DNA of 64,000 bases, taken from assembly GCA_947034885.2 (NCBI GenBank), contig OX344750.2, positions 2,728,001-2,792,000 of the forward strand. Reading direction: 5' to 3'. Every line of letters begins with the position of its first letter. Position 1 is the stretch's first letter. The translations under genes and the position numbers were made by a program. Under the pieces are notes generated by a model, which had not been told where the DNA came from, ran no database searches, and worked only from the letters and a program-made list of their open reading frames with translations. The stretch is from Thuidium tamariscinum. Its lineage: Eukaryota > Streptophyta > Bryopsida > Hypnales > Thuidiaceae. Shown here piece after piece: positions 1 through 11,415 of this stretch.

Positions 1-124
1 ACCCTTAACGAATTTGACGACGATTACAAGCTTTCTTAAAGCTTTCAAGAATGCAAAGCTTCAGGAATCGCAATGCTAAAGCTCTGTCGAGAAAAGAAAA
101 TTATGAAGGAGGGCAGTTACATAC

Positions 125-604
125 ATGGTCAATTTGCCGGGTAGCTGGCGTTTCCCGACCCTGCACTGCCTCAATCAAATCCTGATAGTAACTATCGGGG
201 ACAGTGGACCGCTTCTTGATAGCACCGGATACAGCCCGCCACACCTTCCCTCGCAATGCAGGAGGGATGCCCTTGCGAATCAGCTTCTTCAAATATCCAG
301 CGTCCGTGAAATGGGAGAGCGGAAGGTGCGACACGAGGTTGCTCTCCCTCAAAGAAGATACATCGGGTTGCAAATACCATCCCGCTCCTCGGTTGGCTTC
401 GGCGGCCCACCACACCCGCCCTTGCTCTTGCACCCTCTCCTTAACAAGATTCAGCACGGCCGCTTCCTCCCGCGTCACTTCCACCTCGAACTGGTACAGG
501 TCCACCACTTTCACCTTCACCGCTTTCCGTGGCTTACTGCTAGCCGACGCTCCTCCTCCTCCTGCTCTTCGAGGAGCGTCCACCGCTCTCATTCCATCCT
601 GCAT
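125..604 (-). CDS. TBC-domain (Rab GTPase-activating) protein, first exon only
   Basis: Minus-strand exon of 160 codons from the ATG at 604 to a splice donor (CAT|GTATGT) at 125/124. The gene continues beyond the left edge. Residues 1-30 are low-complexity and Gly/Ala-rich. The end of the exon carries the start of a TBC domain: a [17 protein letters not shown] segment, then a spacer and TRQIDH. In plant TBC proteins the Q-I-D-x-D-L-P-R motif follows at this point, so the donor fits a split of that motif. TBC proteins stimulate GTP hydrolysis by Rab GTPases in membrane traffic. The Arg- and Gln-finger residues lie in later exons that are not in the window, so catalytic competence cannot be judged. 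A second in-frame ATG lies four codons further in (592). Confidence 0.85.
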
Positions 605-1261
605 CCTCAAACACTACCAATTCCTTCCCCCAAGCCTTCTTCCCGCTTCATAAAACCCTAATTTAATCGTACCAACTCCATCATGCCGTAAAACTGATTC
701 CAAAGTGACCTCAATTATTTGCAGTAACAGCAAACGCGTCGCCAGCGCCCCTGATCACCCCTCTAGACCTCATCTAGTACTTCCTTCTCACAATTAATCC
801 GTGAAGAGAGAAAAGCTGCGTATAGTCGCGCTCATCAGAAAGCTGAATTCAGGAAAAGCCAGAAAGTATGAATGATTAGCTAGAAAGATCCAATCCGACA
901 ATAACTCACCCAAGCCCAAAGCTTAGTACTACAACAATGCCTTGACTAAGAAATGCGGGATGCAATTTCGTGTAATTCAAAAGCAAAGAAAGGAAGGCCG
1001 GCTATCACATGGCCTGCTTCTAATGACGTTTTAGGCACATACCGTCAATGCCAGCAAGCGTTGAAGCGGTCGACGAAGAGCACTAGCTAACCATTACCAT
1101 TCCTGCCAATCCAAACAGGATTTGCAGATTTCAAATCAAGCAGTCGGGGGGAAAGCGCGGCACAAGTGGATTCAAAATCAAATGCGGGGGGCAGTAGACG
1201 CGCAGTGAAGAAATGTCAGGAGGGTACAAGGATCTGAAAGAATTGCCCTAAAAGGCCTGGG
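605..1261. other. Upstream region of the TBC gene, no gene seen
   Basis: GC content is higher here than in the repeats to the right, as expected for the promoter and 5' leader of the minus-strand TBC gene. Open frames on both strands overlap the TBC exon and are antisense shadows. No clear TATA box was recognised. Confidence 0.4.
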
Positions 1262-1497
1262 TCTGTAAGGTAAGAGGCTCAGAAACCACTCATTTAAGAG
1301 CTGATCCGCCTTTTTCATGTATTTCCTTAGATGGGACTATTTTTACCTCATTTTTCAGTCAAAGAGAAATAGATGAGGAATCTAACACAAGTTGTTTCAT
1401 ATTTTTGGAAGCATCATTGAATTAGTTATGAATTTTCAAACAAGTTGTGTCATAGGTCCCTATCTATGATCCTAGGTTTTTTAAAAACCATTCACTT
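1262..1497 (+). repeat. Dispersed repeat, copy 1 (mate at 49257-49490)
   Basis: About 235 bp, starting at GGTAAGAGGCTCA, can be aligned by eye along its length with 49257-49490. Shared blocks include ATAGATGAGGAATCTAA and ATTGAATTAGTTATGAATTT. A shorter, more diverged piece (TCAAGTTGTTTCATAT) lies near 5670-5700. No terminal inverted repeat or coding capacity was found, so the element class is unknown. Confidence 0.7.
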
Positions 1498-1594
1498 GCA
1501 ATTTTTAAGAAAAATAGAGAAAGGAAAGAGATTGATTGGCTCTTGCAATAGTAATAATACCTTTTTTTATTCATTCAAAGATTAGAGAGGTCAA

Positions 1595-2454
1595 TTAACC
1601 CTTAAGCACAAACGCATCCAAAAAGTGGATGCGCCTTGGTCAACCTTGATTTTAACTTTAAATATAGTCATTTTTGGTATTTGACTTTGACTAAGAAAAT
1701 GAAGCTTGACAAGTTTTCTTTCTATTTCAACTTGAAATTTTGAAAAAATTGAAAAATTGAAAAAGTTATTGCAATTGCAAGCTCTATGTGTTAAAATCCA
1801 AAAACACAATTTCTTGTGTTTTTCATTCATATTTTTTTTCTGTTAAAATGAATTTTCAACTTAAATTACAAAATTAATTTTTCCATTGTTATCTTCATTA
1901 ATGGTAAAATTTTCAGATTATTCTAATATATATTCTAGTTGATATAATTATTTTTTATCTTTAACTTTAAAAAATAACAATAATTTGTAGTTTTCATCGA
2001 AAAATTTGAAAAAATTTGAGTAAATAGGAAGTTCAATTTTCTATTAGTAAAAAACATCAAATTTGTATACCTCTTTTCAATAAAGTATTAAATGTGGTTT
2101 AATAGGATAATATTACTTCAAGGTCTTTGTTATAGTTGCTTGGGGTTTTAAAAATAGAATAATCTATTGAAAATTTTTTAGACTAACATTCATTGCTACT
2201 TGTAACTCTTGAGAAAATTTCAGATAATTTTGATCATTTCTTCACTTTTTACTTTTTTTCTATTTTTTGCAACAAAAATGATAACAATTACAATTTTTTA
2301 CAAAATCAATTGAAATTTCTCCTAATATTACATTCTCCATAGTTTGAAGTAATGAAAATATAAGATCAATATTTGAAGGCCATCTAATATGCTAAATTCA
2401 CCTTGGACATAATGTTTGACCAGATGGCAATGGATCTTGTCGTTTAAGGGTTAA
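1595..2454. mobile_element. TTAA-ended TIR element, 860 bp
   Basis: The left end reads TTAACCCTTAAGC and the right end GTTTAAGGGTTAA, giving an inverted repeat that begins and ends with TTAA (1595-1598 and 2451-2454). The interior is AT-rich and non-coding. It belongs, by its ends only, to the same class as 3211-5579, 14423-14667, 14734-15298, 31582-34002 and 52633-53564. The interior is not obviously shared with them. Confidence 0.6.
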
Positions 2455-3210
2455 TTGTCTCATGTCCATTTCACAACCATCTATAGGACGGTCTTTAATG
2501 TCCAAACTATTTTTGACCCCTCTCCTATAATTCTGATAAGGACACACAATAGTTTTTTGTACAAGGTAAAGTCTACCTATGACAAGCAAATTGACTAGTT
2601 TGCCATGTTGACACTTTTAAAAAATAAAAATAAAATTCCATAGAAAGACAAACATGAGAAATAGAGAGAGAGAAATTGAAATTTTGTTTTTTTGACAAAG
2701 TATGAATTTGTTAAGGATTTTTGAAGTGTACAGCCCAAGTGATTCAAAACAATCTCTAAACTACCTCAAAACCATAAAAAAGAGTGCCTATAATAGTCAG
2801 TTGATCACCTAAGTAGTCCCAATATTTAATTTTCAAATATGGTTGCAAAGTTTTCTAACATGGACACAATATGATGGAATAGAAAAATTAGTTCTTGTAA
2901 TGACTTTACACTGGAAAGGTGAAAGTTCCCAAATCAATCTCTAATAACTCCATCACCATCACTCAAAGAATTTTTATCTCACCTACTAATCTTCTTAACC
3001 TCATTAATTAGAAAAACTTGCCATGGATTGATAGAAAACTATAATGAATCATTTGCAGATGTATGCATTAGGTGGTTGGCTTGTCATGGGTTGGTTTACC
3101 TTATTTTACATTGAAGGTATGTATTGAGGTTTGGGTTTTGGGTTTTGGAATTTTCTTAGGGTTTTTAGGTTGTAAGGTAGTGTAAGGTAGTGTGTTCTTA
3201 TAGTAACCTT
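2455..3210. other. AT-rich intergenic DNA
   Basis: No gene, exon-like frame or clear repeat end was seen between two TTAA elements. Confidence 0.5.
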
Positions 3211-3303
3211 TTACCCCCTAGATGACTAAGGTGTCTTTTGGAGCAACATAGAAATTTTTGGTTGTATATGTGACTAGAGATTTTCATATTTTAGGCCCAA
3301 ACT

Positions 3304-3860
3304 TTAACCCCTAAAAGCCCAAGGGGTTAGGACAAAACACAAATGTATTATAAAATATAAGTGTTACAACTTTTTTGAAGTTAGTATCAAAGAAGATAAT
3401 GTAAAGCACAAAAAGTAGAAAGTATCCATACAATCAAAGTAAAAAAAATATTTTTAGATTATTTTTAAATGAATTTTGAAGATATAACTTCAAAAATTCA
3501 CCAAAAATACAATTTCTATTTTTAGGATTTTACAATTTTTTGATTGGTCAAAATTGTGGTTTCTATTGATTTGTTAAAAAATAAAAAATATTTATTAATG
3601 AGAGCATCAATAATTCCCCTAAATAGTAAGTTTTTCAACACTAAGCAATTTTAGACACTTTGTACTATTTCTCCGTTTTTTTGCTATAAATTTTGTTTGA
3701 CCGTATAGATCTTAGTTTTGAATGCAAGTGTTGAAACACAATCTAATATTTTCAAATTTTGAAAAAAAAAAATTTGAAAAAAGTTTTTTTGTTTGCCCAA
3801 AAATGGTGCCCGAAATTGGGTAGTGACCATAAAATGGTCACTTGAGCACTTAGGGGTTGA
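3304..3860. mobile_element. Nested TTAA element 1, about 557 bp
   Basis: The left end is TTAACCCCTAAAAGCCC and the right end is GCACTTAGGGGTTGA (TTGA in place of TTAA). It interrupts the outer element: left flank sequence GGCCCAAACT and right flank sequence TAGAAGGTGTGG are nearly contiguous in the relative at about 52725-52745. That gives an empty site for this insertion. Confidence 0.65.
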
Positions 3861-3885
3861 TAGAAGGTGTGGACAAGGAACATCT

Positions 3886-4845
3886 TTAACCCTTCATCAC
3901 TTAAGTTCCAAACAAGTCTAAAACCATCCTTGCTTTTCAAGCCTTATAAGTTTAAATGTCACTAAGACATGAAAATTTCAACCGTACAATCTTGTAGTGT
4001 GTATGTTTTAGATGACATGGATCAAATTTGGAGTTATTTGGTCACATAGATTGCAAGATTGTAATGTTTTAGTGTTGAAAAAAGATGTTGAAATTTTCCT
4101 AAAGGCACATTTGGAGGTGAAATTTGATTTCTAAACTTAATCAAATCAATAAATTTAAAACTAGAAAGTGCTTCTAGACCAACCTACAAACACATTGGTG
4201 GAAAAAAATTCATTCAAATGCTTTGAATTGTTTGCAAAATGACTTTGAAATGTCAAAAAAATAGCAAAAAAGGATGTAATAAACACATCTATAATTGCAC
4301 CTCTTTCTACTAAAATGCCTTCTCAATCACTCATAACTTCTTGGATTGATACAAAGTTTTAGCCAAAGAAATTAGACTAGAAAGTATAACTTTTCCAGAA
4401 GAATTTATTAGAAAGAGACACTATACAAGGAAGACACAAGCCACCAAAGTTCACTATAATCCAAAAATGTCTGGCTTTTGAACTTTGAATTGCTTCCAAA
4501 CATTTAAAACAACATGGATTGCCATGAAAATTATCCTGCAATAACTAGACTTCTATAGAAATATTTTCCAACAAATTTTACTGAAAACAAACATTGCATG
4601 AAAGAGATGCAAGCCCCCAAAGTTGTTGCCATCAATTGCAATTTAGTGAATTCAAATTGAACTCATGAATTTTGAGTAGCTCCCAAAGCATTTGTACATC
4701 TTGGATGGACTTGAAAATTTTACCATACAAACTAGACTAGTATGCACAAATTTTCCAACAAATTTTTATTGAATTTTAACATTGGATGCAAAAGTTACAA
4801 CACTTTCAATTGGATTGCCAATCCCCTTAGGCAATGAAGGGTTAA
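3886..4845. mobile_element. Nested TTAA element 2, about 960 bp
   Basis: The left end is TTAACCCTTCATCACTTAAG and the right end is CTTAGGCAATGAAGGGTTAA. The relative at 52745-52775 reads straight across the insertion point, with TCAA where this copy has a TTAA on each side. This is the expected signature of insertion with TTAA duplication. Non-coding interior. Confidence 0.7.
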
Positions 4846-5579
4846 GGTCCAACAATTTTTGTAACTTTTGACAACATGATTAAGAATTTGAAATCGGTTT
4901 TATGGATTCATATATATATATATATATAGGTAGAAAGCTTTGAATCATTCCATTTTGATAAACAAGTCAAAAGTCATGAAGAATTTTAGTTTGAGTGTAG
5001 TTATAGATTTTTTACTCTAAAATAAACTTTGAAGTCCTTTATTTAACTCAATTCTCACTATTTCTTGAAAAGTAAATAAAAATATTGAGTGTTTATTGTT
5101 TATTACAACATTTGAACCATTGGGATTTGCAATTTCCAATTTTGTAAATAAACTATCAACAATTTAGTATTTTGAATCATTCTCTATTTCTATCTATAAA
5201 CTATTTTTTTTCCTATATGTTGTACAATTCACAATGATTTGAAATTTTTCAAGCATATAGTCCACTTGCCTTGAAGTATGAATCCAAATAGAATCACTAT
5301 TTTGATCATTTTTTCATACAAATGTGAGTTTGTGAAGTGCAATTGCATGATTTTTTGCAAGCCAAAAAAATCATTTTGGTCAATTCAAACACTAATATCT
5401 TGTAATCCACACAATAGAAATTTCTGAATTTTTTCTATCTTTTCAAACTAACATCTTGCAAGATCCTATGGTTACATATATCTGATAATATTTTTTCCCA
5501 AAAACGTGATACTTTGTATTAGAAATGGCACTTTTGGAGCATTTTAAGTAAAAACATATGCAAGAACTTTAGGGGTTAA

Positions 5580-6218
5580 GAGGTAGTTGCATTTGGAGAA
5601 GCTAAAACCCTTTAAATAATTTAATTCTCTAAAAAATTTATAGTAAAAAAAATAGAATTGGCATCTAACTCAAGTTGTTTCATATCTTTTGAACCTCTAT
5701 GGAGGTAATTACAAATTTTTAAAATTGAAATGAAGTGGTTACTATAAGCACCCCCTCTCTTCAAATGTATATTGTTGGTACATTGAAGAAAGAAAAATGT
5801 ACTTTTGCATTAGAGTCCACGTGTAAAGCAAGGTCAATTTAGAACACCCTACTTTAACCAATAAACATTGTGGCAAATGATTTTTATCCAATAGATGACA
5901 TGAAAATCTTTCCATCAAGGACATAAGAGTAACTATCCATCTTCAAGTAGATTGACTTCCAATAAGTAGTTTTGAATTTTTTCAGAAAATGATTTACACT
6001 AGAACAAAATGTATGATTTCTACAATCACCATCCTATCATTTACGGATTAAGTCCTCAAGGACCAAGGAGACATAATGTCTAATTCTCTTTAGGGTGAAA
6101 TAATTTACAACATTTAAAATTTTTATTTAGGAAATGTAGTCTAATAGAAAAAAAGAGCAAATATGATATTTTTCCCAATGAAAGGAGTAGTAGAGATGGA
6201 TTTATTTATTCTACTATA
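5580..6218. other. AT-rich intergenic DNA
   Basis: Holds a diverged fragment (about 5640-5720) of the dispersed repeat seen at 1262-1497. Otherwise no gene or clear element was seen. Confidence 0.4.
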
Positions 6219-7131
6219 GTGGGTACACCCACTATCGCGCCGTGTCTAAAAGTGCCAGCTAGAATAAGCCCTGAAAGCGTTTTAACCTATGGTAGAAGCT
6301 GTCAGACAGTGGTAAGTGGCGGTTATTGATTACAAGACCGTATTTTGAGATTAGTGCGCATGTTAATAAGGTTCTAAATGAAGATTATGAAGATGACAGG
6401 TAAATACTTTTGGGAGAATGCGCTGAAATGAATATATCTTCCAGTAAGCTATTTTGGAGTTGTGGGCCAAGGCTTAAATAGAAATTTGACGGCAATAAAA
6501 GGTACTAATTAAATTGGAAATGCAGCTTTAGTGGCACTCTTTATTAGGATTAGGGGAGCTGTACATGCACTGAAAGACGGTGATTTCAGGTTTTCCAATT
6601 TTAAGTATTTCCTTGCAAACAAGGTCATTTTGGAATTGTAAGTAGGTGTTGCAGAAGGAGTTGCTTACATACGCAGGAAGAAGGGGAGCAGTAGAAAATT
6701 GGAGTGACTGAGTGTACCTGAGTGTCATTTACATTGTTTCTTCACTGGAAGAGAGGTCATACCTTTTACATTTCATGAGCGATACTATAGGAGATCATGC
6801 GAAAAGAGAGATGAGTGAAAGAGATTTGCATTTGAAAGGGATGGCAAAAGATGAGGATGACTCCATCCAATTCCTAGGTCGAGGGCGCATTTCACGTCCT
6901 CAAGCAGTAGTGGGAGGAATTGATTTGGTTGCAGCAATTAGAAAGAGAGATGCTGTAGATAAGCTTCACGACCTCCAAGTGCTGTCATCTAAAGTTGGGG
7001 AATATAGTACAAGATAGACACATGGCTTCAAACATTTCAAAGATGGTAAAGGCAAGGCAGTTGTGCCCAAGATAGAAGGACATCCAGTGGCATACAACAG
7101 TGTAGAGTATCCTAGCATCAATACAAAGCAA

Positions 7132-9230
7132 ATGCCGAAGTCCAACAGTGATGGTCATTCATTGATGGAAGGCATTGCCAGTCAGTGCATGGAACTCGGA
7201 CCCCGGGAGAAGAAGATGGAGCGTCCACAACTGCAATTGTGGGAATTACAAAGTGGCCAAGCGATGGACAACCCTAAAAGAACAAGAAAAGCACATACCA
7301 ATGAAGGAGCGGAGCAGATAGCAACAGCTGAAGACTACAACCAAGATCAAGCACCCCAAGGTATGGACAAACCCTTTAAGCTAGATAGGAAGAAGACATT
7401 GAAGAAAAACGGGAACTGGACTGATTCTCAACTGAAAGCAGCTCTGAAAGCTGTAGACAGAGGGGCCGGAGTATGTGCAGTTGTTGATTACTACAGCATT
7501 CCTAGAACGAGTTTGAGAGGACATATGCATGGTAGAACTCTTTCTAGGAAGAGAGGAGGGAACACAATCCTAACCACAGCAGAAGAAGAAGAGTTAGTGA
7601 AATACTTATTAGACATGGCAGATAGAGGATTCCCTATGACTTGGTTGACCCTTCGAATTAAGGTCGGCCTGATGACACAGGAAAGATGCACACCATTCAA
7701 AGATGGCATACCTGGAAATGGGTGGGTCAGATGGTTTCATAAAAGGCATCCTGAGGTTTCACTAAGGAAGGCACAACCACTTGTTGTTGCTAGAGTTAAG
7801 GGACTCTGTCCAAAGAATGTTGCAACTTTCTACAAAAACCTCGAGATTTTGTTTGAGAGACATGACTATGCTAGCAACCACATTTGGAACGCTGATGAAA
7901 GCGGCACACAAGTTGGACTAAGTGGAGGTGCAAAGGTTCTAGCTAGGACAGGTGTGAAGAACGTACACATTATAACGCCTAATGAACGAGAGCATGTCAC
8001 TGCGCTATCCTGCATCAATGCTGCTGGGGATTGCTTACCTAATTACTACGTTTTCAAAGGCAAACAACATCGACAAGCTCACATTGCTAAGTGTGAGGAC
8101 AGTGCCAAAATGGCTATGCAGGAGCATGCTTGGATGACAGGAGAGTTATTTGACAGGTGGATCGATCATTCCGTAGAGAATCTGAATGAAAGAGGAGGTG
8201 TATCAACAACAAATCGGCACTTACTGATAGTCGACAGACATAACTCTCACGTCACAATGAAAGTCATAGCACTACAAGAGAATGGGGTCTTTTAAGTAGT
8301 GTCCTAGACATCATGTCTTTTAAGTAATGTCTTTTAATACGTCTTTTAAGTAAAATTTTATTGAAAAGACTATCTTTTAAATAGAATTTTACTTAAAAGA
8401 CGCATTAAAAGACATTACTTAAAAGACATGATGTCTAGGACACTGCTTAAAAGACCCCATTCTCTTGTAGTGTAGAGAAGTGTTGCACTGTAGGGATAGA
8501 CTTACTGACCCTCCCTTCTCACACCTCTCATGCTCTTCAACCACTAGATGTGAGTTGCTTTAGCAGCTTCAAACTTGCTTTCCGCATCTACAGAGACATT
8601 TGGACTGAACATAATAGAGGGGCTAAGGTGACCAAGGGCACTTTAGGGGAATGGATTTCGAAGAGTCTAAAAAGGACTCTAACATGCTCCAATATTCAAA
8701 GTGGCTTCCGAATGACAGGCATTTTTTCCTTAAACTCTCACGCCATGGACAAGAAATTTGGACCTTCTATACTGTTAGTAGACATGGAGGACAACAATGA
8801 CGAAGAAGAGGAATACAAGAATATGAAGTCCGACATCTTACAAGAACCAGACGAAAGTACTATTGACCTTTCTTCTTTTGATATTGAGGAAGAGGGGACA
8901 AATGGTGAGCAAGGCAATACCGTTCTGCCAAGCAATGATCTGCCTAGCCTAGAGGACAATACCGCTCAAACAAAAGAAAGACAGCTAGAGCAAGGGGGAA
9001 CTCATCCACCACATCCAGAGAACAAGATGCAAGCTTTCATTGACTATTCTGTTTCACTTTTACTGACTGATGACAATCACATTCAGAAGTTGAAAGATCT
9101 ATAAGACAAACGCGACACTGTTGCACGAGAGAAGGAGATGAAGCGGATTGACAGTGAAGCTAAGAAGAAAGAAAGAGCCATTGAGAAGAAACAAAAGGCC
9201 ATTGAATCACAAGAGAAAAACGAGGTGTGA
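7132..9230 (+). pseudogene. pogo/Tigger (CENP-B-like, DDE_1) transposase, interrupted
   Basis: The frame runs from the ATG at 7132 to 8269, is broken by a 203-bp MITE plus a TAG duplication (8270-8475), and resumes in the same frame at 8476. In order: a basic N-terminal tail; a psq-type helix-turn-helix at about residues 92-135 (GNWTDSQLKAALKAV); a CENP-B-type second DNA-binding region at about 145-215; then the DDE_1 catalytic core. Acidic residues are visible in IWNADESG (about D255), LLIVDRHNSH (about D368) and, after the MITE, SHALQPLDV (about D404, codon at 8547). A TAA at 9102-9104 is followed in frame by a further 41 codons of Lys/Glu-rich coiled-coil ending TGA at 9230, so the TAA looks like a premature stop. 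An upstream open stretch (about 6775-7014), in the same frame but closed by a TAG at 7015, may be an older N-terminal part. Family assignment is firm. Activity is unlikely without removal of the MITE. Confidence 0.85.
8270..8472. mobile_element. CACTA-type foldback MITE, 203 bp
   Basis: An almost perfect hairpin with arms of about 90-95 bp. The outer ends read CACTACAAGAGAATGGGGTC and its reverse complement. CACTACAAGA is the classic terminus of En/Spm (CACTA) transposons. Both sides carry the trinucleotide TAG (8267-8269 and 8473-8475), which fits the 3-bp target duplication of CACTA elements. Dropping the element with one TAG joins the two halves of the transposase in frame. Confidence 0.85.
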
Positions 9231-10439
9231 GTGCCCATTTGGTCACTCATAACTCAAAAATTGTTTTTTTTGGATTTTATTAGGTTTGAGTGTAGTTTTA
9301 TTTACAAAAAGATCAAAAAAGAGTGAATAACTACAATATAGATGTCACATACCAATATAGCAAAAGGTCCTAATGGGACATTTTCCTTCAAATGTAACCA
9401 AATCCTGCATGTAGATAGGGTAAAAACCTATAAATTGTACAAAATAAACATATATAGTAGAAATGCCCAATTCCTTACACCTATTGTGCAATGAGACACA
9501 AAAGGGCTAACTTGGTCCAAGGGAATCATGTGAGAGCCCTAAGATTGATTTCCAAAGATAGGTTTCAGTTTCCCCATTCCATCGATGAAATAGTAGAAAC
9601 CCCAAATGTTAGCCTACAGGTGAAAGAAATTCAAATGGAGCGACGAAGGGCATCTACGACCTAAGTACAGTGATTTGAGGTGGAAATCATTCCAGGAGTC
9701 CAACGGCGCAATCAGTTTGCCCAGATTCCCTTTTGATTGAAAGATTCTCTAATTACTAGAAGCTAAAGGAGATAGCAGGATTTGATTCTCCTTCTTTAGA
9801 TGTGCAAAATGGAAATATAAATTTGCGCATCTCTTGAGGAATTCCATGAGAGGTTTCTCAAAAAGTCTCGGTTTTTTCTGATCATCTAAAAGATCTTTTT
9901 CCGAGCAGTCAACCGCCCAAATCCAGTATGGTAAATTCATGAAAATTACCTTGGATGCGGTAAAAATCTCACAAAAAATTAGTATAGTTTCTTTTATGTT
10001 CATAAAGCACCCCAACAAGTTTGGTGACTTTTTGATCGCGGGAGATGCCAAAATTAGCAACATCCTCTAAAACTGGCAATTTTAAAGTTAATTGTCGAGT
10101 TGACCGGCGTATCAGGAGCACACAACTTTGGAATAAAATAAACTTAGGGTCTTTTCTTACTCCCTTGAATCTACTTAGGATCCTAGGCTAGTTACTTTTT
10201 ACAAAAAAGATAAACTCCAAAACTTGGGTTTTTATCCCATTTTGAGTTTCCAGTCGCTACTAGGATTCTTTGAGTTTTTGAGATAGAAAAAGGGGGTAGG
10301 GGGTCCTCTAGACTAAAAATGGCCTTCTGAAGCCAATGGTGCAATCTGTTTGTGATTTGGAGTTAATCTCCAAAAGTTAGAAGTTAGGATCAGCGTAGAA
10401 GTGAAAAATGGGAAAAAACTAGTTTTTACTAGTTTAAAC
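9231..10439. other. Intergenic DNA, nothing recognised
   Basis: No credible exon was seen. A 104-codon minus-strand frame (9749-10063) has no family resemblance and is probably chance. Confidence 0.4.
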
Positions 10440-11180
10440 TAGTTTTCCATTAAGTAATTGGGGGGGGTGACCCTTGGCTTTGAGTATAAAAGGGCACTCA
10501 TTTCCCTCTCTTCTCACCCCTTAGGTTCATTTTGAACCACCTTGTTTCATTTGGGTTCATTTAGTTGGATTTTGGCCATTTAGGCCAAGTTGCCAAATTT
10601 CTTTGTTTTTGGAGCATTTCAAGCTCCTCTTGTTGCTACTTTGTGAAGCTTTGAAGGACATTGGGGTCCCTTCAAACTTTCCTTGTTGTATTTTGCACTT
10701 GTTAGTAAGTTTTTGTTAAGTTTTTGTTAAGTTTATTTCACTAGAACTATTGTTTAATTAACTTGCCTTGTTGTTGTTGTTGTTGTTGTTGTTGTTTGGA
10801 GCTTAAGGTTTTGTACTAATCCTAGAGGTTCTTCCCTTGTGATCGGCGATGCCGCTTAGGGGAGTCCTTTAGCTTGTTATTCTTCTAATTTGTACTAATT
10901 GTAGTAGCGTTTTGTACCATTAACACTCACTTGTTGTCCTAGCTAGTAGTTTTTTTTGTGTTGTTATTTGACCTCTAATTGTCCCTAAGCAACAGAGCTC
11001 TTGAAGAATTTGGTTAGAATTTCCTCCGTATTTAAAAATACGGCGAAGCTTTGACTTCGTGTGTTTTGGGGTCTTAGAGTTTTTTTAGAATTTTACAAAC
11101 TACGGCGAAGCTTTGGCTTTGCTACCCCCCAAAAGAAAACACCAATACTCTCACAAAAACTTCTTTTAGAACAAATCTCC
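10440..11180 (+). other. Possible promoter or LTR-like segment
   Basis: Contains a strong TATA-like box (TATAAAAGG at 10485-10493) followed by a pyrimidine-rich leader, a (TTG)n microsatellite at about 10768-10796, and a repeated ACGGCGAAGCTTTG motif (11040 and 11103). The arrangement resembles an LTR U3/R region, but no primer-binding site, second LTR or gag/pol frame was found, so the class is open. Confidence 0.25.
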
Positions 11181-11269
11181 AATCCATGTGTTTTTTAACA
11201 CATCAAGTTTAGTTTGGAAAAATTGAACTTGAGCAAGGTTTGAGCCTGGACAGCAAGACAAACCGACAG

Positions 11270-11415
11270 CAAGACTTGAGTTGATTGGGAGCTCAATTGA
11301 TTGGGAGCTTAATCACCTGAAATTGACTGGGAGCTTGAACTAGAGCCTAACTGGGAGCCTGAACTGGAGCCTGACTGGAGCCTGACTGGAGCTTGAACTG
11401 GAGCCTGACTGGACT
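11270..11415 (+). repeat. Degenerate short tandem repeat
   Basis: Repeated variants of GACTGGGAGCTTGAACT and CTGACTGGAGC occur head to tail with unit lengths of roughly 11-25 bp. No gene is associated. Confidence 0.6.

Larger units (their letters stand above)
3211..5579 (+). mobile_element. TTAA-ended element (relative of 52633-53564) carrying two nested elements
   Basis: The left end (TTACCCCCTAGATG, one base off TTAACCCC) and the right end (CTTTAGGGGTTAA, TTAA at 5576-5579) flank sequence that aligns with 52633-53564. Shared blocks include a GTGACTAGAGATTTT segment near 3275, GAAGGTGTGGA near 3862, and a long 3' half from about 4880. Subtracting the two inner elements (3304-3860 and 3886-4845) leaves about 860 bp, close to the 932 bp of the relative. 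Non-coding. Confidence 0.7.
6219..9230 (+). mobile_element. pogo/Tigger-type DNA transposon; left end visible, right end not found
   Basis: Composition shifts abruptly at a TA (6217-6218) followed by GTGGGTACACCC. This end closely resembles the ends of the TA-flanked MITEs at 15298, 27228 and 38097 (AGGTGGGTACACCC). A CENP-B/pogo-type transposase gene follows at 7132-9230. No matching inverted end was found between 9230 and 15298, so the right end is lost, diverged or further away. The end at 9230 is only the end of the coding frame. Confidence 0.6.

Noticed and set aside
125..661. Plus-strand 178- and 149-codon frames
   Set aside because: Antisense shadows of the TBC first exon.
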